Part shown: in pieces, positions 37,701-49,361 of the stretch | How the letters are laid out: each line of letters begins with the position of its first letter | Position numbering within the stretch: position 1 is the stretch's first letter | From: Haliclystus octoradiatus | Taxonomy: Eukaryota > Cnidaria > Staurozoa > Stauromedusae > Haliclystidae | Assembly (NCBI GenBank): GCA_916610825.1 | Contig: OU744453.1 | Coordinates: 3,788,724 to 3,852,723, forward strand | Direction: 5' to 3' | DNA length: 64,000 bases | The notes under the pieces: model-generated | What the model saw: only the letters and a program-made list of their open reading frames with translations | The model's database searches: none | Told to the model about the DNA's origin: nothing | Program-made: the position numbers and the translations under genes

Positions 37701-40700
37701 CCATGGCTACTTTGGTAGATCTCCCGTGTTTTAATCATGAACTTTTACATTCTTATCTGCTTTAAATAGAGATAATAAATTATGGCGTTAGTTTTATCAC
37801 CATGTTTTTCCATATTGAAAATATTTGGAATCTGTAGTCTCCTTTTTCAATAAAACAATTGTATGAAATTTATAGATTTTTTTATTTCTATTTTTCTATT
37901 TTCTTTGTTTATTTGACAGCTGTGTCTGGATTTGATTTCTCGCTTTTTGTGCAAATAGTAAATAATCCAGAACGAGGCTATACATATTAATGTCATTGTT
38001 CTCCTAGCTTACATGTAGACATAATTTTCTTCGTATCGTATAGTATGATATAGTAATATACGAATGAAAAGTCTGCATGTCTGCCCGCAGGCTACTAATC
38101 TCCTGCTTTAATTCCTGCTACTGCTACACTGCAGTATCTACCTCTTCAAAGTTTGTTTGAGATTTTGGCTAACAGCAATCAGTCTGACATAATCGGCAAA
38201 TACAAGTTAGAGTCTTCGGGTGGTGGAGGGACTTCCATATTTTTTAGACAGGATGGGCCCATTTTTAGAACACAGAAAGGACGGTAAAATTTCACAGAAT
38301 TAAAAGCCTGAAATTTCATTTTTTTACCATCAAAACAAAGGAAAAGTTCAACAATGGTAATAATCTACTAAATTACCATCAAATTTCACAAGAATCTCGA
38401 AAGGCACCCCTTTAAAATGGCACGTCCTCCAATAGTCGATGTATGAATGGATATGCCCCACCCCGGGTATAGACTATATAATATTTTTATTAGGTAAAGT
38501 ATGTTTCTTTTAATCTGACATCAATTTTGAAGTATGTTTGTGAAATTGAAAAATGTTCAAATTCCTATAATCCTTGCTAATCTTTAAAGTCTTTCAACGA
38601 TTTTAACCGTAGCAGCAACTGTTTATAAAATTATTGATTCTCTGCTTGATTTCTATCAGTCTCTGTTTTGCGAGATTATTTTCGATTTAATCGTTTCGAG
38701 ATATAATCTATAGAGTGTTGCTTTATTAGTGGTTTGTTGTAACTGTGTTTTTTTTATACGCACATTTGTTTTGAGGTAATAAAATGTCGCCTTTCATTAC
38801 TAATGTTGTAGTAAAGCATCCTTTTCAAATGCACAAGTCCTGTTTACATCTTATTTTATTCAAACAAATACTTCGTTGCTACTGTATGTAGTCCTCGAAT
38901 GGTCGATTGAATTGCTATTTCAACTTGAAACAAAGCCCATGAAAAGTTCACGATTTAGCTTCTTCTATATTATAAAGTAGTAGTCTGTTTATACGTCTCG
39001 TAAAAACAGCTGTTATAAAACTGTAAAATATTAATGAAATTAAAGTTTTTTCAGCAAATTATTATTCTCACAACAATTTTTTATAAAGAATTTAGTTAAC
39101 ATAAGTTTATCGAACGTTTCATATATATATATATATAGGCTTTGTATATATATATATATATAATAATAATAAAGAATTATGAACAAATAATACGATTAGG
39201 ATTATTTTTGGTCAAAACCAATTTTCATGGTAATACTCTTCGATCACACAAGGCGATTTCAATTTAACCATTTATGAAGAAGATTTCTTTTCCATATTTT
39301 TTATTAAAGTTCTGAATTTTCTCATTCATTACTCATGAAGTATGGTAATGTTAATCACTTTTACATATTTCAATTTGATTAATTATAGAAAAAATTTCAT
39401 TTCTACGTTTGTTATACTACCCGGCAACACCAAAACCATGAAAATTCTATAAAAATGTAGTGAAAACACAATGAAAATGTAAAAAAAGTAAAAACGATTT
39501 TATAGCCATGAATAACTTTAAAAACCATGAAAACATCTTTATTTACAATTTGTAAATATGAAAATGCCATTAAATCGCAATAAAAATGTCAAGCGTATTA
39601 TGATTTGAGTGTCTGTACTGTTTGTCTAAAAGATCCCGTTAATTCATGTATTAAATCGTTTTTGAGTTGAATTAATATTGAATATCTGTTACAGATTTAT
39701 TATATTCTCTGAATATTTAATAGTCATTTATTATCCAGTTTATCAATTGCTATAGAAATAATAAGAATTATAATAATAACTAATATATAACTAATAATCG
39801 CAACACGCTTTAGCAACTATCATATAATTGCGGTACTTTCAATTCTTGCTTGTATCCTTATTTATTGGATGATAACAACTTAACCACAAACAACGTAATT
39901 TGACAAATTCATTTGATCAGCTTATGCCTTTTCTATATATGATAGTCATTTATAATTTATCAGCGGAGTTGTCAGATCACCAGCTATCCGGAACTTATAT
40001 CTTATATCCGATCTTATATCTCAAACTATTATACGAGTAAATCTCAGTTTAACCATTTCTGAAAATCTCAATTAAAAAAAACATACATGGGACGCGCGCA
40101 CGATCCCTTTATTCATGAACATTTAATGAAAATGTTGTCATTTAATGTTCATGAACTGTTTGTAGAGGAAAGCCGACTGAGAAGAGTGACAATGGCAATG
40201 GCATTGCTATACTAAAACTAAACAAAAATGTCCAGACTAATATATTTGAAAGGCTTTGCAAAGTATTTCAACGGACAAATGTAAAATCTCAACGACAGAT
40301 GTGTTGGAATTATAGACTTATAACCTGTTAATCCCAACGATAGACGTATAAAAGAAAAAACATTAAACATAGAGAGAAACGTATCAACCGTATAGGGATC
40401 CATATAATCGCTAAATGCTGCGTGAAGTTTTAAACCACATTTTTCAGAATATTCGTGAGATGGAAACAGCTTTGTAAATGAAAGCGTTTGTTGACTGTCT
40501 ATATACATCAACTATTTTTATAAGTATAGAAGAATTCTCACGAAAACCTGCTTACGAATTCTCCCATTCCCATTGTGGCTACACTCGTCATGTTGCATAA
40601 CGGCAGTCTATGATATATAATTGAAATACGCCATTTATGCTCAATCAAGTTTGATAACCTACAATTTCCTGTGAATGTAATGTTGACCTTATGTTCTTGC

Positions 40701-43700
40701 ATAGCTGTGTAATAGTAATCGAAATTCTACTTTTAACTCACCGATAAAGCGATTTAGATTTACATAAACAGCCGCCATTCAGAAAAAAGTAGGCACAGAA
40801 CAACGAAGAGCACATTTACATTCAGAATATTTCCGTGGCGTCAATATTTGATGAGATTTTCAGTGAAATTGTTTTTCAATTTTTTACGTTAAGCTGTTCA
40901 TTAACGTTGTCCATATATAGTTCGATACAAATTCATTTATCCCTTTAGATATACTTACTACATTGATTTCATTACGAATTTAAAGTAATTTTTAATTGGT
41001 CTTCAATTTAATTTAACAATATTTATACTATGTATTTATTTTATTCAGGTAACCTCAGAAAGAGATTATGTGAAAAAGTCTCTCATGAAAGAGAGGCAGG
41101 AGCTTCAAGCTGTATTCGAATCTGAACAGGTGAGAAATTAATAGTTATACTTTACAGTTACAAATGAGCTCTAGAACAATAAAAATGCACTCTCACATAG
41201 ATTTGTCTATACCTCATATTTTAATTAATATCTGAAATCGATAATTGCTAGCCTGGTTTATTTTTACTGTTTCTCCTTGAAAACAAACTTGAAAACTTTC
41301 AGCTTTTATTCAGCTTTTCAAGTTGTCATGGAGATTACTCGGATCCAAGTAAATAGTTGTTTTTACGTAAATGAGGGAATATTGTTCCACTCGATCATTC
41401 TTTACTGTTAGGCACTTCCTTGACTCCGTAAAAAGGTTCGGAATTTATTAATTCTACCTTTCGTATTGAGTTCAGAAAATCTGCAGTATAAAGTAAACGA
41501 GAATGAGAGGCACACAATTTGTTTGAACATGTTTTGTTTTTACCAAACTGACTTCCTAGAGGTATAATCAGTGGTCACTTCTAGATACAGAAGAGTTGTA
41601 TACGGTTGCCTTTGGTAAGGCGATAATCTCCCAACTACTTACTCGCAAAATATTCTAATTATTTTAATCGTTATGAAATTTCTATACTATTTAGAAAAAA
41701 ATGAAAGAGCTATGTTTACAACATCAGTATGAAATCAGTGATTTAAAATCAAAATTAATTATATCCGAAAAAGTTAACACAAACGATCAAGATGTGAAGT
41801 CAAATTCTTTTCGGAGGAAATTCGAAACCAGTAATCGTGCTTTAGAATTAGCAAATGATGAGATATCGCGATTAAAAAACACGAAAACTTCGTTGGAAAA
41901 TAAGGTAAGATATCTTTAAAGATAATAAGTTAGTGGCTATAATAATCGATTTGCATTGGTAATAAATGTACTGCATATATTTTTTAACTTCTAGCTAATA
42001 AATAACAAGCAATAAGTTAATATAAAACAGAGAAGATGTTGTTGCAGTGGTAGGACTATTATTCGGATATTTGCTTCCTTTCAGGGGATCTTTAATATTG
42101 GAATAGAGGCTTTACCCCCTAAACCCGTCACTAAAAACAGCCCTATCGACTCAAGTGCTTATTGTCAACAATTCCTTGAGTTGAGTTTTTAATTATGGAG
42201 TCCATTTTCAAAACACGTGTTCTATCTGACGATTTAGATATAGAGAAACTGCGGAAGTGTGTGCAGAATATGCAGGTATAGAATATGCGGTTATAGGCCT
42301 ACATCTGCGCGGTCTAAACCCGACATACCTGCAAAAAACCATATATTTTTAGTGGTTGACATGGAATGTGGTGGGTTGTCTTGATAAAGCTGCAAATCAT
42401 GCACGTGATACAAACCCGCCATTCACGCATATCCACGACTCGCGTGTTTTCTTCAAATGATTATCCAAGTTTCTTATATTTTATCAATGAGCTCAATTTG
42501 TTATTTCTGAAATGATCGCTTACAATAGATTCCAATTTATCATCCTGGTATTGGCTGATACAGTGAGGTGAGAAGTTGCATACTGCGCAAAGATCGATAT
42601 TTACCATTCTATTATTCCGATCATCTCCCCACCCCCATCAAAAATTATATTAAAAGTTTAGAAATTTGCTTTAATTGTTTATTCAAATCTGAAATGTCTT
42701 TTTCAAATCACAATAGTAGATTGAACTCGGAAATTTTTGTTATATCCTATTAGAAGGAAGAATAATATATGAATATTATTTGCAACTTCGTTTTTCATTT
42801 CCAATTCGTCTACAGTTTTCTTAAGTGTTATCTATGAAATCTATAAAATACCGTCACCAGCATAAAATTTGATATTTTATCGATAGATAATCACCATTTT
42901 ATTCAATCGATTTACACAGTATATATATATATTTATTATACATTTAAACTATAATATATATAATATAATAAAAGGATTCATAGCATACATATTCATAATT
43001 GTGCTATATTTAGATCTATCAAATGACATTGAACACTATTTTTTGCTATTATATTTGTTTAACATTTTTGGCATGGTAACATCAAAATTACTTATGCTTT
43101 TATGGCTGTATGTCTGTCTTTATCGGGAACGCAACAATTGTTTTCTAAACCTTTAAACCTTAGGTCTTGAGAACATATAAGCATTTAGATAATATATTTG
43201 CATAACAATAAAATTGCCATGTCAGGCAGATACAAGATAAAACACTATATATCAATTCTACCGCTTATGTACAGCCATAAAATACATACATTAAATACAC
43301 ACATATGTATATATAAATGTATATGTTATGCAGAGACAGAATTTTTAGAAATAAGCTAAATAATATACTAAGATGTATATCTACAAAATTTTGACAAATC
43401 TAATTATGAAAATTTGCTCTTGAAAATTGAAAAGGGATTTGGAAGAGACAACTTCAATTGGAAGATCATTCCATCACGGTACAACGCGATTACGGAAATA
43501 GTTATTTACAAAGTCGTTGGCATGACTTATTGTTCTTAGTTTTGATGAATGACTGCGTGTATTGTATGTGTTGATATCAAAGGTGAATAGTTCGTCTTTT
43601 GGTAGGTCTACTAGATCATTTAAAATTTGATATAATAAATACAGATCGAATTTTATCCTCCGGACTTCTAGTGACTCTAGATTGCTGAACACAATAATCT

Positions 43701-44999
43701 CAATGAAATCACCTGCCTGGACGAATTTTAGATCTTACATCTTAATTATGTCATCGGTTTGACAACAATTGAACGAAGTTGATTTATTTTTGCTAATTTT
43801 GTTGTTTCTCTATACTATAATATATATTTGTAAAACGTTGTCTTACTGATTGAACATATGGCTCAATGCAAAATATAGCAGAGCTTAAATAATAAAAGTC
43901 AGAGAATCAGATGACTGTCTGATTCTCTTACTTATATTACTATAATATATATATTTCAAATTCTGATGATGTTTTTTTCTTTCCCACAATTTTCAAAGTA
44001 TTTTCTTATGCAATTTAATTTACTTGCATAATCTAATCAATTCACTGTTTTCCAATGGAGATGTTGTGAGGCTTTGATTTTTTTTAGCAAAATATAATAC
44101 ATCAGCCAAAGTACAATAGCTAGGAATATGACTTAGGACCATATCCTGCATGTCTTTGGCCGATTCACTCTCATTCTGGCCGTTTATATCTTGCTTAATC
44201 AATTCGTTCAAACAATATAATTAAGTCTAGGCGGAGCAGTGTTCCAAGTCCGGGGGGGTAACTCCCATACTGCTGCTATACGGGGACGTGCCACTTTTTT
44301 GGGTCCATATTCCAGCTGATAACTATACCTTTTGCGTAGGAAATATATTGAACGTTTTGGGTAGCATTTCGATTTTCTAGAGAATTTGGGAAAAAACTGA
44401 ATTTGAAGGTTGAAAATTGAAACCTGGATTTGGATTTTTACTCATAAAAATGGAACATTCCCACATAAAGCCTATGAAGTGCCCTCCCTGTACGTTTTGA
44501 GTAGCATTTTCAAGTTTTTAAAACAACTTGGGTAGCTTTTAAAGGATTTTTGGAACTTTTCAGGTACTTCACATTTTTCCAAAGTGGCACCCCCTCATCA
44601 ATGCCGCACTTCGAGTTACCCCCCCCCCCGGGGTTCAAAGACGAATTCTTGAAAAGCTTCTCCTTTAAATATAGCTCTATTTATCGCTTGCTGATTGCTT
44701 TTTGTTTTTGTTAATGTGCAGTTTTCTTAATATACTTACAGATGGAACAACTCCAAGAAACGGTGCGAAATGAATGTGAAGAGAGATTAGAACTAACACA
44801 GTCTCTTTGTGATGCCCGAATGGAGGTTCTTGAACTACAAAGAAAACAGCAGCTTCCATTACACGATAATCGAACCTCTTATTCAGGAACAAGTTCACAT
44901 TCATCAAGTTTAACCAAATCACCAAGAAAACTATCTCGGCCTCAGAAACCGAAAGGATTATCCTATACTGAAATTAAAAAGAGATTAAGTCCACCATAG
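25672..44999 (+). CDS. LEKR1-like: LEKR1-like coiled-coil protein, 11 exons, 630 aa
   Basis: Exons: 25672-25940, 27037-27364, 28074-28279, 28732-28954, 29998-30056, 30636-30741, 32322-32396, 35255-35332, 41049-41129, 41695-41904, 44742-44999 (TAG). The phases join without a stop, giving 1,893 nt. The N-terminus holds PLPQEIQSM and VCKFCGISYLI; a closely similar Cys-x2-Cys-Gly stretch near the start of vertebrate LEKR1 (leucine, glutamate and lysine rich 1) is the basis for the name. The rest is nearly continuous heptad-like coiled coil rich in Leu, Glu, Lys and Gln, ending with a Ser-rich, basic tail and SYTEIKKRLSPP. The function of the family is poorly known and I infer only a structural coiled-coil role. 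Introns range from 565 to 5,716 bp and are full of MITEs. One intron has a GC donor. Exons 6-9 are short and all end in phase 0. Confidence 0.85.
27522..27602. mobile_element. half copy of the GTTCATGAAC MITE
   Basis: It starts with CCCCTGCAAAAATAC, followed by GTCCATGAACAGTTCATGGAC, but the far inverted end is missing. It is a decayed copy of the family at 28305. Confidence 0.5.
28305..28488. mobile_element. palindromic TA-flanked MITE (GTTCATGAAC family), full copy
   Basis: This 184-bp element has inverted ends CCCCTGCGAAAAACAGTTCA and TGAACTGTTTTCGCAGGGG, flanked by TA on both sides. The interior is itself built of repeated GTTCATGAAC palindromes, so the single strand can fold into a long hairpin. 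It starts 25 nt after the donor of LEKR1-like exon 3. A TA duplication suggests a Tc1/mariner-type transposase acting in trans. Confidence 0.85.
28981..29036. mobile_element. minimal 56-bp copy of the GTTCATGAAC MITE
   Basis: It starts CCCCTGAGTTCATGAAC and ends CCACAGGGG, with TA on both sides. Nearly all of the interior is lost. It begins 26 nt after the GC donor of exon 4. Confidence 0.75.
29047..29275. mobile_element. SINE body fragment
   Basis: It matches the SINE at 60537-60760 in the same orientation. Shared stretches include AAAGTAATGTAGACGGTG, CTCTATTTCTAGA, CAGGTCTCGATTGTCA-like and ACAATGCAATT. The tRNA-like head present at 60806-60892 is absent here. Confidence 0.7.
30257..30379. 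mobile_element. GTTCATGAAC MITE copy
   Basis: Inverted ends CCCCTGCGAAAAACAGTTCA and CTGAACTGTTTTCGCAGGGG with GTTCATGAAC units between. The flanks have drifted from TA. A further decayed stretch of the same repeats follows at about 30460-30560. Confidence 0.8.
31111..31288. mobile_element. GTTCATGAAC MITE copy
   Basis: Ends GCCCTGCGAAAACAATTCA and GAACTGTTTTCTCAGGGG with TA on both sides. The interior contains the same ordered blocks as the 28305 copy (ACCCTCACAGACAGTTCATG, CCATTTAACGTTCATGAAC). Confidence 0.85.
31666..31842. mobile_element. mariner/pogo-like MITE
   Basis: This 177-bp element begins CAGTCAAACCTGTTATAACGG and ends CCGTTATATACAGGTTTCACTG, an inverted pair, with TA on each side (31664-31665, 31843-31844). 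CAGT-starting ends and a TA duplication are typical of Tc1/mariner-group elements. An internal duplication of the word AAAGGCCACCTGTCTATAG is visible. A short relic of the same end lies near 7445-7460. Confidence 0.9.
32930..33080. repeat. degenerate GGATTCGGAT-rich tract
   Basis: Imperfect repetition of TTCGGATT and GGATCGGATT units over about 150 bp inside a LEKR1-like intron. It is not an exact tandem array. Confidence 0.55.
33601..34046. mobile_element. long-TIR foldback/MITE with possible 10-bp duplication
   Basis: The ends are inverted: GGTGTGG plus GAAAAAGACCGACTTTC at the left and GAAGGTCGGTCTTTTTTAGCC at the right. Inside is a second inverted pair (TAGCCTGCGCGCAGACG against GGTCTGTTACGCAGGCTAG). 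The flanks TTACGGTATA (33591-33600) and TTACTGTATA (34047-34056) differ at one base and may be the target duplication. It is non-coding. Confidence 0.65.
37039..37193. repeat. two-copy tandem repeat of about 85 bp
   Basis: Two adjacent units each contain GAGTAGCGG, then AAAAG-CTTTTGCCT-ATCTTTGT and TATTCT-TTCGATATAAA. An inverted fragment of the same unit occurs at 4530-4552, so it is a dispersed element. Confidence 0.75.
38219..38465. other. possible MITE-like segment
   Basis: It is bounded by GGAGGGACTTCCATA on the left and GGCACGTCCTCCAATA on the right, with a central T/A-rich body holding TTACCATCAA words. The style resembles the other low-complexity MITEs here, but the inverted ends are weak and no target duplication was found. 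Confidence 0.3.
39121..39170. repeat. (AT)n microsatellite pair
   Basis: Two AT runs of about 17 and 20 bases are separated by GGCTTTG, followed by (AAT)n. Confidence 0.9.
40113..40170. mobile_element. remnant of the GTTCATGAAC MITE
   Basis: ATTCATGAACATTTAATG and TTTAATGTTCATGAACTG form the core inverted pair. The CCCCTGCG ends are lost. Confidence 0.45.
43380..43740 (-). mobile_element. 3' fragment of a CR1/Jockey-type LINE
   Basis: The minus strand encodes NLESLEVRRIKFDLYLLYQIL, TRSHSSKL, NYFRNRVVP, a stop, then WNDLPIEVVSSKSLFNF. This is the standard C-terminal tail of non-LTR retrotransposon ORF2 (LE-RR-DL-YKI ... TR-H ... FF-RVV-WN-LP). Only the last roughly 100 codons remain, inside the last LEKR1-like intron. 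Confidence 0.8.
44249..44632. mobile_element. hAT-like MITE, third copy
   Basis: This is a 384-bp copy of the 1816-2211 element in the same orientation, ending in a long C-run. It is flanked by GTTCCAAG (44241-44248) and GTTCAAAG (44633-44640), an 8-bp duplication with one change. It ends about 110 bp before the last LEKR1-like exon. Confidence 0.85.
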
Positions 45000-45282
45000 A
45001 AATGGAAATTATGATATTTAAAACTATTTGATAGCTATTATAAAGAGGCAAACTGCACCGTATTAGCACTGCTGGTTTTAATCTGATTTTTACCTCCATA
45101 AAGCATATTCGATTGCATACTATTCAACCCTAGTTCTCTCTTTTGAACAAAATTTCCAATAATTCAAATGCTTCTTCTCTTGTTATGCTTTTGAACATCT
45201 TCCATTGTGTCAACATGGGCCGTCACCAGCGGGATGTTTTGAAGGTGTAATATAGGCTGTGGGCCAATTTCGAAACAATTTC

Positions 45283-45563
45283 AAAAGGCTATACAGTTTA
45301 CGAAGAGGAAGGCTCAATTACCTTATCTTGAAATATATACTATTAAAAGTGTTTTCCCAATTTTTAGCATATTTTAATTCCCCAATAAAGTAGTTATCAG
45401 CATTTAAATATTGCCAGTATTACTCCAATTCCTGCCGCCATGTTTACTTGCTTTTTGAGTTTTTGGGGCAAGGTTCACCTTCACGTGCCTCGCTTGCTCG
45501 AACGGAGGTGATCTGATTGGCTGCATTTCGATGACAACAATCGGCGTTCATAGCAACATAATG
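45283..45563 (+). repeat. left terminal inverted repeat
   Basis: It begins AAAAGGCTATACA and ends CAACATAATG. It is the reverse complement of 52368-52648 over its whole length. It contains an AATAAA (45384-45389) that could serve as a poly(A) signal for the LEKR1-like transcript, whose stop is 283 bp upstream. Confidence 0.9.
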
Positions 45564-45687
45564 GAGTTCGTATATTTTTTTGAAAATTGGTAATTTAACG
45601 AGGAAATTGCACAATCGAAGAATGTTAACTAATTAGGTAATATTTTCAGAATTAAAATGTTTTCCAGATTTATTTACTGATGAAATC

Positions 45688-47184
45688 ATGGAAAATAGCG
45701 TCAACGAAGATGCAGTAAATCAAAATAATGTTTGCTTGATTCATTTTCAGGGCTGTATTGGGACTTTACATGCTTTCACAAGTAAAAGAATTTCTACTTT
45801 TTTATCTCGACGAGAAGAATGGTTGGAGTTCAACACCGTGCAAGGAACAGTTGCTCCAAGGTCTTTAACAATTTATCGAAGAGAACGAGCGATTTTTCGA
45901 AATATTTTTACCATGAAGGGTGCTACCAGCGTTTTACTGATAAAACACAGTTTAAAAAGACATGTAATGTACAGCCAGTTCCGAAAAAAGTAACAAGGTC
46001 ATCAAATTCGTCTTCTATAAAGAGATTGACTAATAGAACAACAAACGTACTCCCGAGAGTTTGAATTGTATGCAAGAAAGGACATTCTTATTTTTTCAAA
46101 AAAGTAAGATTAAATTACATACTTTTAAGAGCATTATTACTTTAATATAACAAATGTTTATATTTTTTTCTTTTTCTTTTCTTTTTCTTGATTTTACCGT
46201 ATTCAGAGTGAACAATAAAACGTGGCTGATAATTTCCGCAAAGCAACTTCTTTTGAAGCAGGTAGGCTATGTGAGGCAGCTGGGAAGAAGAAAGATGAAC
46301 AAGTTTTGATGTATATCCGAATTGGAGACTGCGTGTCCAATGAAGTGCACTATCATAAAAGATATTATGATAGCTACACTCGTTTTCTATATATCAGAAA
46401 GGAGGAAGAAATCGTTAATAAGAAAGCTGCAGCTGGATTATATGAACCTTCATTCGAAATATTTTGCAATAATATTATCACAGAAAAGATTTTAAATAAC
46501 CATGAGCCATATACAATGAAAGACCTTGTTTAATGAATTTGTTGATATTGTCAAAGAAGTCGAATGTTTGGAGGCTGATAATTACAACAGATCCCGCTTT
46601 AAGCAAAGAATTGTAGAGGAATTTCCCCAGCTAATGTTTTTCCAACCAACTAACAGAAGCAAAAGCGAAATTGTTTACTGCAGTGATCTCAATCCAGGTG
46701 CAATGTTAGAAGGTCAAATGGATTCTGATGGGGATGTTTATAATTTTGAAGACGATAGCGGCGATGAACTTCCCGATAACGACCCAATGTCAAAAATCAA
46801 AGCTGAAGAGCATACAATACTTTACAAAGCCTCCCTGATTTTACGGGATACCCTAGAATCTGTTGAAAAATTTTCCGAAGTATGGCCTCCTACGTCAACA
46901 GATATCAATCTAGATAATGCTAAGCAGTTTGTGCCGTCGAGATTATATGATTTCCTTTTATTGATTACGAGAACAAGAACTGATTGTATAGATCCTGACA
47001 CGAAAATTGAGCATAAAGTATTATCCATTGCTCAGGATATGATATATATTTACCACCGTGGAAGAAAACAAACGCCCAAGTCTATTGCATTGAGCATGGC
47101 CGTACGTCAGATCTCTGGCTGCTCAAGTATTATTGATATTCTTAGCGGTTTTGGTCATTGTTTCTCTCATTTATCGACTCTAAG
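45688..47184 (+). pseudogene. Academ-like transposase, N-terminal part
   Basis: Frame pieces run in order: VCLIHFQGCIGTLHAFTSKRI (45730), a frame change near 45870, then FYHEGCYQRFTDKTQFKKTC (a Cys/His zinc-finger-like motif), a stop at 46062, an apparent intron, and ADNFRKATSFEAGRLCEAAG from 46222. Another frame change near 46526 precedes EIVYCSDLNPG, then RGRKQTPKSIALSMAVRQISG, ending at a donor at 47184. Two frame changes and two stops show decay. Confidence 0.7.
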
Positions 47185-49042
47185 GTATAGTATTTTTAAT
47201 TTACTGTGATATACGTATAATTTCTTTAACGCTCCGAATAAAATGTATTTATCAGCGTATATTTTCATTTAAGGTATGAAACTGACTTGGCAAAGGCTGA
47301 TATTTGCGATGGAATACCAAAGCAGTTGGTCGCTGATAGTCACACTATGTTGGTATTTGATAATGATGATTTTGGAGAGGAAGTAAAGCAGGCGACGCAT
47401 ATAACTAACGGCATAGCAATCCAACCTATATCCGCAATATCAAATCAAGAACCCGTTACATGAAATTCAATTATAAAAATACGACGCAAGACTCTAGATT
47501 ACCAAGAACCAGAAATACTGCCATACTCTATCATCTAGAAAAAGTCCCCTGATTTTTCAGAAATAAATAACGGTGAAAACATTCGTGACTCGAAACCAGA
47601 TATTCTAGAAAAGGAAAACTTACTTGATTTCGCATACTGTATTATATCATAAAGATGATAAGAGGGAGTGAATTTCCAGACTGGACCGGCTATAATACAA
47701 TTCTCAATAGCGAAAATATCCCCTCACTCTGCAAAATTACTTATCTCCCTGTTATTACAGCTACGGAAACCCAATATTTTACTGTATATATACTGTTTTA
47801 ATGAAGTGTTTGGAATTGCAAAAGTATTTAAAGTGACCCGGAATTTCAGCTGCCTTTGATTAGGCAATTTATGCCAAAGCACAGCAAATTCGCTGGGAAA
47901 ATATAGAGTTTTTAGATAATTTGGTATTCCGTCTTGGTGAATTCCACACTGCAATGTCGTTTTGTGGAGCAATTGGAAAATTATTTCGCAATGCCGGACT
48001 TCACGTAACTATTGTATGAGGTTTTGACTAAGCTCAGATTTCGGAATAATCCTATACTGATACTTTCAGTTTTCAATTTGTGTCTGAAAATATTGTATTT
48101 TAGGACATTCTAGTTGAATCCGGTATTACAGATCAGGAGTCTGTCAATGGAGTACTGAGTGGGAAGTTTTATAATGGGAGTATCCGTTGTCACATGATTA
48201 TGCATGAGGCTCTTCAAAGATTACGCTTTGAGGCTTTCATGGATAGCTGTGAAGAACCATTTCTATCAGAAGTTCAATTCAAAATCTGTAAATTATCTAA
48301 TTTATTTCCTAATCCTGACTTCAACGAGTACTTAAAGGATGAGGATTTCAAGACCGTTTGTGATATTTATCATAATTCTGCGGAAGATATGTGTCGTAGT
48401 TCTCCCACTTTTTCACTTTGGTCGTCCTACATTGCTAATACAGGTGAGGTCTATAAATCTAGAGTTTTCTTCTTCTATTCTGTACATTTTTTTATAAGTA
48501 ACCACCTCAATATTTTTGACTTTGCAGGCCTATTGATGACTTTTGAAAAAGCAACGCATGAAAATAAATAGGAATTACATTTATCTACCTTGAGATCCAT
48601 GCTACCATGGCTTTTTGTAGCTGACAGAATCCATTACTCCCGTTATGGTTCTGCGTATTACCTTGAAATGATTTCGTTGAAGGATACTCATCCAGGTATT
48701 AATAACGATTAAAGTTATTTAAATTTAGACGATTTATAATTCTAAAATATCACGAAGGTTTTCTGCGATCTGATTGGTCGGAAGAGCGTGCATGAAATCC
48801 TAGGGTAAAACATGGCTCCGAAAACCGGGAAAAACCGCAAGCTTCAAAAAGTTTGTTCTGTGATAAAATACAGGATTTATAACTTTTTGATAACAATCCA
48901 ATAAATATCTCAATAATGGCTACGATTTAAAAAACGACATTAAGCACAAGATGTTTATATTTATTGAAAAGCGTGGTGAATGAGTTATTGGTCGTCTAAC
49001 ATGCAAAATAAAAACACAGAATGAAGACAATTATAGGCAACG

Positions 49043-49143
49043 TCGCTGTTTCAAGGTAAACCTAAAATTTAAATAACAATTACTGCATTAATTTGCTAAA
49101 GGACTATTGTACCACTTATATTATAGACGCTCTTGTATATGTC
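49043..49143. repeat. dispersed repeat copy (pair with 63905-64000)
   Basis: CGCTGTTTCAAGGTAAACCTA and roughly 75 further bases recur at 63905 with scattered differences. This copy is inside an Academ-like intron; the other runs off the window. Confidence 0.65.
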
Positions 49144-49281
49144 TTTCTTTATTCGACAATATCTATCTTGTTGTGGGATTCTCTTTGCTTGGTTTATGAA
49201 TTGAAATTGAATTTTAAATTGTGAATTCATGAATTGAAAATTCACCGTCGAATGAGATTCCGACATTTGTTTTATTTTAGA

Positions 49282-49361
49282 AAAGGGTTACCACATGCTT
49301 GCAAATGTTTGTATTCATAGTAAATACGAATACAAACATGGCAAGTATTTGGTCACCCTTT
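49282..49361. mobile_element. 80-bp near-perfect palindrome in a transposon intron
   Basis: The arms read AAAGGGTTACCACATGCTTG against CAAGTATTTGGTCACCCTTT, with a centre GTTTGTATTC-ATAGTAAATAC-GAATACAAAC. It can fold into a long hairpin. It is either a tiny foldback MITE inserted into the Academ-like gene or a structured intron element. Confidence 0.7.

Noticed and set aside
43920-44220. Minus-strand ORF at 44020-44211 as a gene
   Set aside because: No domain, no splice context and it lies within an intron of the LEKR1-like gene. Nothing supports expression.
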